A DNA stretch of 64,000 bases from assembly GCA_016209705.1 (NCBI GenBank), contig JACQVR010000118.1, forward strand, positions 1 through 64,000, read 5' to 3'. The position numbers were made by a program, and so were the translations under genes. The notes beneath the pieces were generated by a model. It was given only the letters and a program-made list of their open reading frames with translations. It did no database searches and was not told where the DNA came from. This DNA is from Planctomycetota bacterium (GTDB taxonomy: Bacteria; Planctomycetota; MHYJ01; JACPRB01). Shown here in pieces: positions 7,844-16,554 of the stretch (position 1 is its first letter; each line of letters begins with the position of its first letter).

Positions 7844-8179
7844 TTATCTTGCCGACGCGCTTCCGCGGGTGCAGGCTTCGCACGCGCACAGCCCGCGGAG
7901 TTGGGCGTAGGTGTAGATGCCGCTGCGATGCCCGTCGGTCCACTCGATATGGATGGCGTATCGTCCAACCGGATTGATGACGACCGGCTTGACATCCGGC
8001 GGGACCGCGGCATCGTCAAGCAGCTTCCGCCCGCTCATTTCGTCGATGCACTGGGCGCACGGGCAGCGAAGCCGGAGCGCGCGGACATCGTAGACGCTGG
8101 CATGCCCGTCGTTCCATTCGATCGCCAGCTCCCGCTCGCCCGCCTGCCGCATGTGCTTCGGAAAGAGCGTTTCACTCAT
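7844..8179 (-). CDS. DUF971 family protein
   Basis: 111 residues from the ATG at 8179; an upstream ATG at 8248 would add 23 residues that look unlike the family. It contains the gamma-butyrobetaine-hydroxylase-like N-terminal (DUF971) fold: LAIEWNDGHASVYDVRALRLRCPCAQC, the IHIEWTDGH block and a C-terminal CACEAC. Cysteines in CPCAQC and CACEAC could bind zinc or iron. Stand-alone DUF971 proteins are linked to iron-sulfur cluster metabolism in some bacteria; I see no such gene nearby. Confidence 0.85.
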   Translation of the reverse strand: MSETLFPKHMRQAGERELAIEWNDGHASVYDVRALRLRCPCAQCIDEMSGRKLLDDAAVPPDVKPVVINPVGRYAIHIEWTDGHRSGIYTYAQLRGLCACEACTRGSASAR

Positions 8180-8247
8180 GGAATCCCGCCAGTGGTTCAT
8201 GGAGCCGCCGAACCCAGAATTCGTGGAAACGAATCCCTCATCATTCA

Positions 8248-8305
8248 CCGAAACCGAAGGATTCGGCCGTTCGAAATTGCGAAAGCCGACAAGCCGAGCA
8301 ATTTT
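8248..8305. repeat. dispersed hairpin repeat, copy 2
   Basis: Second copy of the repeat at 6841-6896: CCGAAACCGAAGGATTCGG, then TTGCGAAAGCC and AAGCCGAGCAATTT. It lies upstream of the DUF971 gene. Confidence 0.6.
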
Positions 8306-8379
8306 TACATCATAGCAAAAGAGGTTGATTTTGCCGTGCGCGCGGCGTAGATAGAAGCGCCCTCGCAGCGAAGGCGAGG

Positions 8380-8452
8380 GCCCCCATCGTCTAGGGGCCT
8401 AGGACACGGCCCTCTCAAGGCCGGGACACGGGTTCAAATCCCGTTGGGGGCA
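8380..8452 (+). tRNA. tRNA-Glu (anticodon CTC)
   Basis: 73 nt cloverleaf. Acceptor GCCCCCA pairs with TGGGGGC, discriminator A at 8452, and CCA is not encoded. D-arm GTCTAGGGGCCTAGGAC. The anticodon arm CGGCC-CTCTCAA-GGCCG places CTC at positions 34-36 (reads GAG). T-arm ACGGG-TTCAAAT-CCCGT. An 11-bp perfect inverted repeat (AGCGAAGGCGA at 8367-8377 and its complement at 8454-8464) flanks the gene and would extend the acceptor helix of the precursor. Confidence 0.96.
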
Positions 8453-8553
8453 TTCGCCTTCGCTCGCGGTTAAATCGGGCGAGCTTCGGCGGAATCGCCC
8501 CTTCATGAATAGAATCCCGCCGAAGCACAACGCCCGAACGGTGCGAAGGCGGA

Positions 8554-8584
8554 TTCAAATCCCGTTGGGGGCATTCGCCTTCGC
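8554..8584 (+). repeat. partial duplication of the tRNA-Glu 3' end
   Basis: 31 bases identical to 8433-8463: T-loop, 3' T-stem, 3' acceptor strand and 11 bases of downstream flank, displaced 121 bp. This is the portion of a tRNA that tyrosine integrases normally duplicate as an att site. The 90 bp between the copies hold an inverted repeat (GCTTCGGCGG ... CCGCCGAAGC) but no gene. Confidence 0.85.
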
Positions 8585-8659
8585 CCGGCCCGTTATTCGG
8601 TTTGAAGACCGAACGGGCGGGGCTTCAAACTCCAGATCGCGACGGCGTGACCCGCCGGC

Positions 8660-10531
8660 TCATTTCACCCCCGCCACTCCGCCCGCGGAGGGGCCGTGTT
8701 CCGCGGCGCGGGCCTCTGCGGAATCTAACGGGATCTCGAGCGTGATCTGGAAGAGGGCGTATTCCCCCTCGGAAGGCGGCGCGCCGCGATCCTGGAGGCT
8801 GCTCGGTTCCAGTTCCCGAGTCCGGCCCAGCGGCTTGATTTCGAACCGTTGCGGACCTTCCATGGATCGGACCAGCGCGAATTCGTCCACGACGGAGGAT
8901 TTGTTCGGATTCTTTTTCCACGCCGACCCGACCTGCATCGCGCCCAAAAGATTCTGGATGAGATATTCCTCCATTCGGCTGTCGCTCCGATTGGCCGCCA
9001 GCAGCGCGACTTCCATTCGAACGACCCATTTTCGCCGCGGATCCCATGTCGCCGGAGCCGAAACGACTTCCCGCCCGTCGATCCGCCGCGGGGCAGGCGG
9101 CGCGATCGGCATGCTCTCGCAATCCCATTCCAGAAGCCACAGGCGATCCGCGTCCTGCAAGCCGGCGAGACAATTGTCGGGAATGTTGCTGTGGACGAGA
9201 TTTATAGCGCGCAAGAGGAGACCCTCGTTCCGCTCGAACGCCTCCACTCTTTGAAGCGGCCGTTCGAGCGCGGCGGCTTTGCCGACCACATCGTTCATCT
9301 GTCCCTGGAGCTGCTCCATGTCGGCTTGCAGGCGCCGCCCTTCCTCCATGTTCGCGGCCAACGCGCCGACCCTGGCCTGGGCGTCGACCATCATGAATCC
9401 CACCAGGGCGTACAGCAGGACGACGGCGGCGGCGACCAGCGGCCGCTTCCGGTTCATCTCCCGCCGCTTGACGTACTCGGGCGGAAGCAGATTGACCCTG
9501 TTGCGCGTCTCTCCCAAGCCTTGCAACGCCAATCCCAAGGCGGTGCCCAAGGTCGGCAAGGTTTCGGCCACGTGCGCCGCATCCAGAGACCCGCCGGTCC
9601 GGATTCGATGGAGTTTGTTGATGCGCGCCGCCGGAAGCTGGAGTTCCTGGGAGACGAATTTTTGAAGGGCGCCCGCGCGCAGCGCATCCCCCAGCAGAAG
9701 CACTTTCTCGAATCGCGCCCGCTTGGAGATGGATTTGTAGTAGCCGATCGACCGATGGACCTCCCCCATGAATTCCCGCAACACGGGCCTCATCGCCTGG
9801 AAGACATTCTGGGCCTGGGCCGGCGATCCCGGCCTGGATCGCAGCCGTTCCGCCTCATCAAACGACACGGAAAACGCCTTTTGAACCGCCTTCGTGATGT
9901 CGTTGCCGGTGATCGGCAAGCTGCGGACCCAGTATTTCGGGCCGTCGATCACCAGAAGGTCCGCGTTGGTCGCGCCCACGTCGACCGCGATGCACGAATC
10001 CGCGATCTCCTGGTCGTAGCTGAGGAAGTTGTACAGCGCGACGGGGCCGAACTGGATCGCCTCCACGTTCAGGCCGACGTCCCGGATGTTTTCCAGCAAA
10101 TGCTCGAGGATCTCTTTCTTGACGGCGAACAGGATGACTTCCCGCTCTTCGCCGGGGCCGTAGCGCCGGTCCACAAACTGGAAGTTCCACACCACCTGAT
10201 CGATCGGGAACGGGATCTGGGACTGGGCTTCGTATTTCACCACTTCGTGGATCCGGCTCGCTTCGACGGGAGGCAATTTGATCAGGCGGTTGAACGTGGC
10301 CTGACCCGACAGGGAGAGCGCGACGCGTTCGCCGCCGATCTTGTATTTCGCTTTCACGCCGGCCAAGGCTTCGCGGATCTGCATGTCCGGGTCGACTTTG
10401 ACGCCGTTATCCCTTCCGGAGTACGTCAGCACGCCGGTGTGGGTCAGCGTGATCCCCTGGCCGATGCGCTCCAGTCGGACCGCCTTGAGGGAAGACTTGG
10501 AAAGCTCGATGCCCCAAACCGCTTTGGTCAT
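8660..10531 (-). CDS. pilM: PilM-PilN fusion, type IV pilus inner-membrane assembly protein
   Basis: 623 residues. Residues 1-345 are a PilM/FtsA-like actin-fold domain: IELSKSSLKAVRLE at the start, YEAQSQIPFPIDQVVWNFQ near 100, and the phosphate-binding VDVGATNADLLVIDG near 190. At about 348 comes NRVNLLPPEY, the conserved N-terminal signature of PilN, followed by one membrane helix (about 370-390, VAAAVVLLYALVGFMMV), a coiled coil (390-430) and a periplasmic domain. In most bacteria PilM binds the NLLP tail of a separate PilN; here the two are one chain. No other pilus gene lies adjacent. Confidence 0.85.
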   Translation of the reverse strand: MTKAVWGIELSKSSLKAVRLERIGQGITLTHTGVLTYSGRDNGVKVDPDMQIREALAGVKAKYKIGGERVALSLSGQATFNRLIKLPPVEASRIHEVVKYEAQSQIPFPIDQVVWNFQFVDRRYGPGEEREVILFAVKKEILEHLLENIRDVGLNVEAIQFGPVALYNFLSYDQEIADSCIAVDVGATNADLLVIDGPKYWVRSLPITGNDITKAVQKAFSVSFDEAERLRSRPGSPAQAQNVFQAMRPVLREFMGEVHRSIGYYKSISKRARFEKVLLLGDALRAGALQKFVSQELQLPAARINKLHRIRTGGSLDAAHVAETLPTLGTALGLALQGLGETRNRVNLLPPEYVKRREMNRKRPLVAAAVVLLYALVGFMMVDAQARVGALAANMEEGRRLQADMEQLQGQMNDVVGKAAALERPLQRVEAFERNEGLLLRAINLVHSNIPDNCLAGLQDADRLWLLEWDCESMPIAPPAPRRIDGREVVSAPATWDPRRKWVVRMEVALLAANRSDSRMEEYLIQNLLGAMQVGSAWKKNPNKSSVVDEFALVRSMEGPQRFEIKPLGRTRELEPSSLQDRGAPPSEGEYALFQITLEIPLDSAEARAAEHGPSAGGVAGVK

Positions 10532-10547
10532 CCGATGTCCTTCTCGA

Positions 10548-11889
10548 TCAGAACGGCCGCGTTCTCACGGCCAGCGCCACCGCGACGAGGAGCGCGGCCA
10601 ACCCCAGGGCGCCCGCATGGCCGGGCGACGGCGGCACGCTGATGCCGCATACTTTCTCCGCGTCGCCTCCGCCGTGGTCCAAGTCGTCGCCGTAGACGAG
10701 GCGGAAGCTGGCGATGCTGCTCCACTCGCTGACGTTCCCGCCGATGTCTACGGCGCGGACGTGCCAGTATTTTTCGAATCGCGACACGGCCAGATCCAGA
10801 TTCACGGACGGGCCGGCGATGTTTGACACGGTCGTTTCGAGGTCCAGGAAATTCGCGTTGCGCGACACTTCGATCTCATACCGGATGGCGTCCGCCGGCC
10901 CGTTGTCCGTCGCGTCCTGCCATCGGAATTCGACGGAGTCCCCTTCCGGGGTGACGGAAGCAACGTCGTACTGTTTGGGTGTCAAGGGGACGGGCGCCGT
11001 GGGCGGCGACTGGTCGCTACGGAAATCTGGCGTTCCGGTGTTGGCCAGGTATTCCGTCCATTGGGGTATGTTGTTGGAATCGGTCGGCGCGAGGGGCTCT
11101 GTCAGGAAACAGGCCCAAACCGCCTGAGAAATCTCTGCCGGATCTGGCTTATGAAACTGGCGCGAAATTGCCGATTCCTTTATAGGAGGGGCGAATCGGC
11201 CCTTCCACAGCAGGCCGATATATGTAGCCAATAGCTCGACGTCTTGGAGAATCGGTCTTTCGCGCCCTTGCGTGTGACCCGTCATACCCTACCCACGTTC
11301 AAATCCGGCAGAGATTTCTTAAGCATCTGGGACAGTGCCCGAAGCGGCGGTTGGGCGCCGTTCCGATGACCTCCCACGGCGCGGCGTCATTGGCGCCTCT
11401 TGCGCCCCAGTCGTCCCAAAGTACCGCACAAAAGCCGCCCGGACCGATGCGGTTGTCGTTGCTCGGAAAGTTCTGATTGACCCACAAGCCTGGGGATGGG
11501 TCCGCTTGTCCTGGAGCCAGAAGCGCGACGAAGCCGTTGGCGCTGATCTCCACGTTCACTCCTACCACCGTGAGGCCCGAGTTTTCCGGAGGAGTCCCCC
11601 AGTTCTGCCCATACACCCGGACTAAAATGGGAATCTGGACATTGGTCCAGGCGTTCGCCGCACCCAGGATATTCACCGCGGCGGCGGTGGAAGAGATATC
11701 CTGCCACACGACCGAGTAAATAGGGCCGGCCGGCTCGTTGATATTGTCTATGTGTTGGTACCCGTACGTGTCCGGGCCGCCTTGCGTGAATTTCACCGGA
11801 GCCGGCGCCGCTCCCGCCAGCACGGTCGCCAAGAAGGCCGGCGCGACCGAGACACGAACGGCCCCCCACAAGGTGTTCAAGCGGTCCAT
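10548..11889 (-). pseudogene. secreted fibronectin-type III protein split by a MITE-like insertion
   Basis: The 5' part (11889-11320) encodes a signal peptide (RVSVAPAFLATVLAGAAPA) and a beta-rich domain. The 3' part (11126-10548) encodes a fibronectin type III-like domain (PLTPKQYDVASV, RYEIEVSRNANF, YWHVRAVDIGGNVSEWS) and a C-terminal Cys-Gly, hydrophobic segment and Arg tail like a sorting signal. Neither half is complete: one has a signal peptide and no anchor, the other the reverse. Removing 11127-11319 (193 bp, 1 mod 3) puts both halves in one frame. The start at 11889 is chosen for the signal peptide. Possibly a pilus-associated or cell-surface protein. Confidence 0.65.
11127..11319. 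mobile_element. 193-bp MITE-like element with 17-bp terminal inverted repeats
   Basis: Perfect inverted termini AGAAATCTCTGCCGGAT (11127-11143) and its complement (11303-11319). A second internal inverted repeat, GCCGATTC (11170-11177) with GAATCGGC (11193-11200), would form a hairpin. No transposase is encoded. I see no target-site duplication in the flanks (CGCCTG and TAAGCA). Both truncated flanking reading frames end inside the element. Confidence 0.65.
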
Positions 11890-12088
11890 GAGATCCCACC
11901 CACAAACAAATGGCGTGTACTCTCCCTTTCCAGCGAAGCCAGCTCTCAAGAGTAACGCGCCGCTGGCCCTCTTCCAAAGGACCAGAGATTAAATTATGCA
12001 TAGTCCAGTTCGATGGAGGACGAACCCTTCGACCGGGCCGATGGCTGTCCTCAATCATCGAGCCGGGCAGGCTGGTGAAAAGGCGGGG

Positions 12089-12118
12089 CGTGGGACGTGG
12101 GACACAGGACGCGGGACT
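12089..12118. repeat. word repeat, GGGAC family
   Basis: Degenerate words GTGGGAC, GTGGGAC, ACAGGAC, GCGGGAC in one orientation, immediately 3' of the MocR gene. Related to the repeats at 16561, 47423, 59769 and 61941. Confidence 0.55.
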
Positions 12119-12122
12119 GCCT

Positions 12123-13580
12123 TTACAGCGCGGCCGCCAGACGGCTGACGGCTTCCTTGATCTCCTTCTCGTCGAGGCCGCCGTAGCCGAGCCGGATGAA
12201 CGGGCGCGGCCGGCCGTCCACGGCGAAAAAGGCCCCGGGCCTGAAGAGGACGCCCCGCTTGGCGGCGCGCGCCGCCCAGGTTTCCGGGTCGATACCGGAC
12301 GCCACCTTGGCCCAGATGTCCGTGCCGCCGGGAGGGATCTTGAACGACAGTTCCTTTTCCAGGACGCTCTTGAGCGTCCGGACCATGAAGCTCTGCCGCG
12401 CCTGGTAGATTTTCTGAGCCCGCCGGAGATGCCGCTGGACCTCGCCGTCTTCCATGAGGTCGGCCAAGGCTCGCTCCAGCGCGTGGTCCCCTTGATGATC
12501 CAGATAGATGCGGCGCGTCGCGATCTGCTCCAGGACCGGCCGCGGCGCCACGACATACCCCACGCGCAATCCCGGGGCGAGCACTTTGGAAAGCGTCCCG
12601 ATGTAGATCACCACGCCCCAGCGGTCGATGCTGGCCAGGGGCAGGACCGGCCGCCCGCGATAATGAAACTCGTGGTCGTAGTCGTCCTCGATGACGGCGA
12701 TGCGGCGGCGGCGCGCGAACTCCAGAAGCGCCAGGCGCCGGCCGGCCGTCAGCGTCACCATCGTCGGGAACTGATGGTGCGGCGTCACGTACACGGCCCT
12801 CAAGCGCTTCCTCTTCGAGAGCGCATCGAGCGCATCGACGCACATCCCCTCGTCGTCGACGGGCACCGGAATGAGGCGGCCGCCGGCCTGTCGAAACGCC
12901 TCCCAAGCGGGCGGATATCCAAGGGCCTCGACCGCGATCTCGTCCCCGGGCTTCAGCAGCGTGAAGGCGGCGAGATACAACGCCATCTGGCTGCCGCGCG
13001 TGACGATGACGTCGTTGGGTTCGGTCGCCATGCCCCGAGTGGAAGCGAGCATGGCCGCCAGCGCGCGGCGTAGATCGACGTTCCCCTTCGGGTCCGCGTA
13101 GCCCAGGACCGCTTCCGGGCTCCAGCTCAGCGCGCGGCGATAGGCCCGCGCCAGCGCCGCCCGGGGCGCCAGGCGGAAATCGGGCCGGCTGCCCATGTTG
13201 ATCGTTCCCGGGGCGGAGTGGAGCGGGCCGACTTCCTTGAGGTTCGTCCGGAGCGGAAAGCCCAGCCGCTCCGACGGCCGCCGGTGGGCATCCATGCCCA
13301 CGAAGGGGGAGGTGTCGAATTCGGGAATCGCCGAGGAAACGAACATGCCTCGAGCCGGGGAGGACATGATCCATCCTTCGGCGAGGAGTTCGTCGTACGC
13401 CGCGACGATCGTGTTGCGATGGACGCCCAGCGTCGCGGCCAGCGTCCTCGTTCCCGGAAGCGACGCGCCGGGGCGAAGCCGGCCGCTCTTGACGCCTTCC
13501 ACGATGGCTTGCGAAATCTGGATGAAAATGGGCTTTCGTGAGGCGGGATCAAGCTCGAGAGGAAAGTCCCATTTGAGCAT
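12123..13580 (-). CDS. MocR/GabR-type GntR regulator with aminotransferase domain
   Basis: 485 residues. Residues 10-80 form a GntR winged helix (PIFIQISQAIVEGVKSGRL, LPGTRTLAATLGVHRNTI). Residues 115-480 form a fold-type I PLP aminotransferase domain, with YADPKGNVDLRRALAAML, the VTRGSQMAL block, IEDDYDHEF and the PLP lysine in YIGTLSKVLAPGLRVGY. MocR proteins bind PLP and an amine or amino acid and control adjacent catabolic genes. The neighbour on the same strand is a collapsed aldehyde dehydrogenase, consistent with a former GabR-GabD-like pair. TGGACTATCCA-type inverted bases precede the start and may be an operator. Confidence 0.9.
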   Translation of the reverse strand: MLKWDFPLELDPASRKPIFIQISQAIVEGVKSGRLRPGASLPGTRTLAATLGVHRNTIVAAYDELLAEGWIMSSPARGMFVSSAIPEFDTSPFVGMDAHRRPSERLGFPLRTNLKEVGPLHSAPGTINMGSRPDFRLAPRAALARAYRRALSWSPEAVLGYADPKGNVDLRRALAAMLASTRGMATEPNDVIVTRGSQMALYLAAFTLLKPGDEIAVEALGYPPAWEAFRQAGGRLIPVPVDDEGMCVDALDALSKRKRLRAVYVTPHHQFPTMVTLTAGRRLALLEFARRRRIAVIEDDYDHEFHYRGRPVLPLASIDRWGVVIYIGTLSKVLAPGLRVGYVVAPRPVLEQIATRRIYLDHQGDHALERALADLMEDGEVQRHLRRAQKIYQARQSFMVRTLKSVLEKELSFKIPPGGTDIWAKVASGIDPETWAARAAKRGVLFRPGAFFAVDGRPRPFIRLGYGGLDEKEIKEAVSRLAAAL

Positions 13581-13688
13581 AACCTGGACTATCCAGAATG
13601 TGGATTCCGGTCTAGTTTTGAGTGTATCAGGTTAGCTTGCGATTCTCCAGAGAGGAACAAAAAAAAAGCAACGTTTTGGCGGGTCCGA

Positions 13689-14302
13689 TCAGTCCAGCTT
13701 GAGGGTCAATACCCGCAGCTCCGTCATCGCCTCGCTCGCGTAGCGGACCCCTTCGCGACCCAGCCCGGACGACTTGACGCCCCCGTAGGGAAGGTGGTCC
13801 AAGCGGTAGCCCGGGATGTCGTTGCCGTTCACGGCGCCCACGTCCAGCTCCGCATGGAGCCGGAACAGCGTTCGCGCGTCGAACGTGAACACGCCCGCTT
13901 GAAGGCCGTAGGGCGAGGCGTTCAGCATCGCCACGGCCTCTTCAAGCCGCCGGTAGGGAGTGACCGTCACGAGCGGCCCGAACACTTCTTCGCAATTGAC
14001 GTTCATATCGGGAAGGGTATCCAGGAGCACGGTGGGCTCGACGAATGCGCCGTGCGGCTGAGCTCGAGGAGCGCCAGCGCGATCGGCTTCCCCCCTTCGA
14101 GCGCCATCGTGCGCGCCAGCTCGCCGCGCGCGGCATCCACCGCGTCGGCCACGCGGCGCAACGCGGCCGCCCGTTCATGGGCGGGCAGGTCGCGGCACGC
14201 CCGCATGGCGGCCACGTTCGCGTCCAGCGCGGATCGAACCTCGTCCGGACCCGCGAGGGGGCACACCCCGACCTCCCTCCCGTCGTGCGGCGCGCGGATC
14301 AC
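13689..14302 (-). pseudogene. aldehyde dehydrogenase remnant with large internal deletion
   Basis: The first part (about 14302-14056) matches the N-terminal third of NAD-dependent aldehyde dehydrogenases (VCPLAGPDEVRSALD, RVADAVDAARGELARTMALEGGKPI). It then jumps, in a different frame, to the C-terminal part (14050-13689): GAFVEPTVLLDTLPDM, EEVFGPLVTV, PYGGVKSSGLGREG. Roughly 280 residues carrying the catalytic Cys and Glu are absent and the extreme N-terminus is short. The junction lies in CTCGAGCTCAGCC near 14050. Non-functional as an enzyme. Confidence 0.85.
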
Positions 14303-14492
14303 CGCTAAAGACAGTACGCCGGAACCGGTGGTCCAGGGAATGGCCAGTAGCGGAATTCCGAGTAGGCCAGACCGGAGCGGGTCGGGATCGCGGAGATGGG
14401 CGGACGTCCTCTACCCCGAAGTCCTATCTCCCGGATCCCCGATATCTCGACAACCTCTTGAATATCTTGACGGGCTCCTGGCCCCCGAGCGA

Positions 14493-15806
14493 TCAGGACG
14501 CCGCCGTCTCGATCTCCGGCACGTAGCGGACGTCTTCCCCTTCCGTCGTCGCGACGACCATGGCCGCGACGCTGTCCCCGGTCACGTTCACCACGGTGCG
14601 CAACATGTCCAACGGGCGGTCGACGGCCCAGATGAGCGCGAGGCCTTCCAGCGGAATCCCCAGCGGCTCCAGGATCAGGACCAGCATGGCGATGCCTCCG
14701 CTGGGTATGGGGGCGGCGCCGATCGACGCCAGGAGCGCCATCAGGATGATCGTGAGTTGGTCGGAAAGATTCAGCGGAATCGAGTAGAGCTGCGCGATGA
14801 AAACGGCCGCGACCGACTGGAGGATGATGCCGCCGTCCATGTTGACGGTGGCGCCGATCGGCAGGACGAAGCTCGTGACGGCCGGCGGGACGTTGAGGCG
14901 CCGCGTCACGCACTCCATGTTGACCGGCAGCGTGGCCGCGCTCGAGGAAGTGCTGAACGCGGTAATGAAGACCGGGCGAAGGGCGCGGCAGAACTGGCCG
15001 AAGGGGACGCGAGTCAGAAGCTTGATCAGTCCGCCGTACACGGCGAAGAACTGGATGGCCAGACCGAAGACGATGACCAGGCAATAGAGCATCAGGGGGC
15101 GAAGCAATGCCAACCCGAGCGTCGCCGCCGCCGTCGCGATCAGGCAGAAGACGCCGAGCGGCGCGAACTTCATCACGAGACCGACCATGCGGATCATGAT
15201 CTCGGTGATCGAACCGATCGCCTCCGTCAGTCGCTCGCGGCGCGCCTCCGTCAGGGTCGCGGCCGTCACGCCGAAGAGCAGCGCGAAGAAGATCACCGGC
15301 AGCATCTGCCCCCGGGCGAGCGCGTCCACCACGTTCGCCGGGACGAGCGAGCGCGCGAATTTCCACAGGCTGGGACGCAAGGTTTCCTTGGCCTCTCCGG
15401 CCAGCGGCGCCACCAGCTTCTGCTGCTGCGCCTCGTACTCCTTGGCGATCCGATCGCGCGTTTCCGCCGGAACGGCTTGGCCCGGCTTGATCGTGTTGAC
15501 CAGAAGGACGGCCACCCCGCACGCGAGGATCCCCGTGAGGGCATAGAGCGCCAGCGTCTTCACGGCGACCCGGCCCAAGCGGCGGGGATCTCCGATGCCG
15601 ATCATGCCCCCGATGAGCGAGAAAAAGACCAGGGGCAGGACGACCATCAGGATCAATTGCTTGAAGAGGTCGCCGCCCAGCTTGAGCGTTTCGTTCAGCC
15701 ACGGCAGCCGGGCGAGGAGTCCCGTCTCCGCGGCGGCCCAGCCGAAGCAGAGCCCGGCGATCAGCGCCGCCAGAATCAGGTTCGGCAGGGTGAGGAAGCG
15801 TTTCAC
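14493..15806 (-). CDS. SLC1-family dicarboxylate/amino acid:cation symporter
   Basis: 437 residues from a GTG at 15806; the family-like sequence begins at VKRFLTLPNLILAAL, and upstream codons are not membrane-like. It shows eight hydrophobic spans, the re-entrant loop FSTSSSAATLPVNME (the SSSxxTLP signature) and IGATVNMDGGI (NMDG motif) of the glutamate/dicarboxylate symporters. An insertion of about 35 charged residues (DRIAKEYEAQQQKLVAPL) sits after the third span, as in DctA/GltP relatives. It imports acidic amino acids or C4-dicarboxylates with Na+ or H+. The gene is divergent from tetR. Confidence 0.92.
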   Translation of the reverse strand: MKRFLTLPNLILAALIAGLCFGWAAAETGLLARLPWLNETLKLGGDLFKQLILMVVLPLVFFSLIGGMIGIGDPRRLGRVAVKTLALYALTGILACGVAVLLVNTIKPGQAVPAETRDRIAKEYEAQQQKLVAPLAGEAKETLRPSLWKFARSLVPANVVDALARGQMLPVIFFALLFGVTAATLTEARRERLTEAIGSITEIMIRMVGLVMKFAPLGVFCLIATAAATLGLALLRPLMLYCLVIVFGLAIQFFAVYGGLIKLLTRVPFGQFCRALRPVFITAFSTSSSAATLPVNMECVTRRLNVPPAVTSFVLPIGATVNMDGGIILQSVAAVFIAQLYSIPLNLSDQLTIILMALLASIGAAPIPSGGIAMLVLILEPLGIPLEGLALIWAVDRPLDMLRTVVNVTGDSVAAMVVATTEGEDVRYVPEIETAAS

Positions 15807-15860
15807 GGGTGGAGATTGTATCCGCGCCGCCGCCGGATGAAACGAAATTAGCCCGGCCCC

Positions 15861-15912
15861 TTGACAACGACGCGCGGGGAAGTAGATTTGGATTGTCTCA
15901 TTCAAACGTTTG
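15861..15912 (+). promoter_or_regulatory. promoter and palindromic operator of the tetR-RND operon
   Basis: TTGACA (15861-15866), a 16-bp spacer and TAGATT (15883-15888). The perfect palindrome CAAACGTTTG (15903-15912) lies just downstream, inside ATTCAAACGTTTGTTT, a typical TetR-family operator core. It overlaps the probable start region, so autorepression is likely. Confidence 0.65.
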
Positions 15913-15915
15913 TTT

Positions 15916-16554
15916 ATGAACCTCGCTCGCGCCCGTTCCACGCCCGATCTTCTGCTCGACGCCGCGGAGCGACTCTTCGCCGAGCGGGGCTTCGATGCGA
16001 CGTCGCTGCGCGACGTGACCCGCCGCGCCAAGGCGAACCTGGCTTCCGTCCACTACCACTTCGGATCCAAGAAGGGATTGATTCACGCGGTCATCCAGCG
16101 CCGGCTCGATCCGCTCAACCGGGAACGGCTGCGCCGGCTGGATCTCGTCGCGCGACGGGGCCGGCCGGAGCTCCAGGCGATCCTCGACGCCTTCCTCGCC
16201 CCCACCATGAGCGTCTGGCAGGAAAACCCCCATTTCATGCGGCTGGCCGGCCGGATCCTCTCGGAACCCGATCGGGACTTGCTCGACTTTTTCCTCGCGC
16301 AGTTCGACGAGATCGTCGTCCGCTTCCGGGCGGCCCTGGTCCGAGCCGTCCCGGACGCTCCCGTGGAAGAACTCTTCTGGCGAATGCACTTCGTGATCGG
16401 CGCGATGTGCCATACGTGGACCGCCTCCGACGGGCTGGAGAAGATCAGCGGAGGACGGTGCCGCATCGGAGACGGTGAAAAAGCCCTCCGCCGACTCGTG
16501 GATTTCTGCACCTCGGGATTCCGAGCCCCTTTGAATGGAAAGGAGGGACGGTGA
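15916..16554 (+). CDS. TetR-family transcriptional regulator
   Basis: 212 residues from ATG 15916 (a TTG two codons earlier lies in the operator). The N-terminal helix-turn-helix is canonical: LLLDAAERLFAERGFDATSLRDVTRRAKANLASVHYHFGSKKGL in pieces across residues 10-55. The C-terminal ligand domain has the pattern of the CecR/DUF1956-like group (GRILSEPDRDLLDFFLAQF, FWRMHFVIGAM). Its stop overlaps the GTG start of the outer-membrane gene (GTGA), so it is the first gene of the efflux operon and probably controls it. Confidence 0.92.
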   Translation: MNLARARSTPDLLLDAAERLFAERGFDATSLRDVTRRAKANLASVHYHFGSKKGLIHAVIQRRLDPLNRERLRRLDLVARRGRPELQAILDAFLAPTMSVWQENPHFMRLAGRILSEPDRDLLDFFLAQFDEIVVRFRAALVRAVPDAPVEELFWRMHFVIGAMCHTWTASDGLEKISGGRCRIGDGEKALRRLVDFCTSGFRAPLNGKEGR

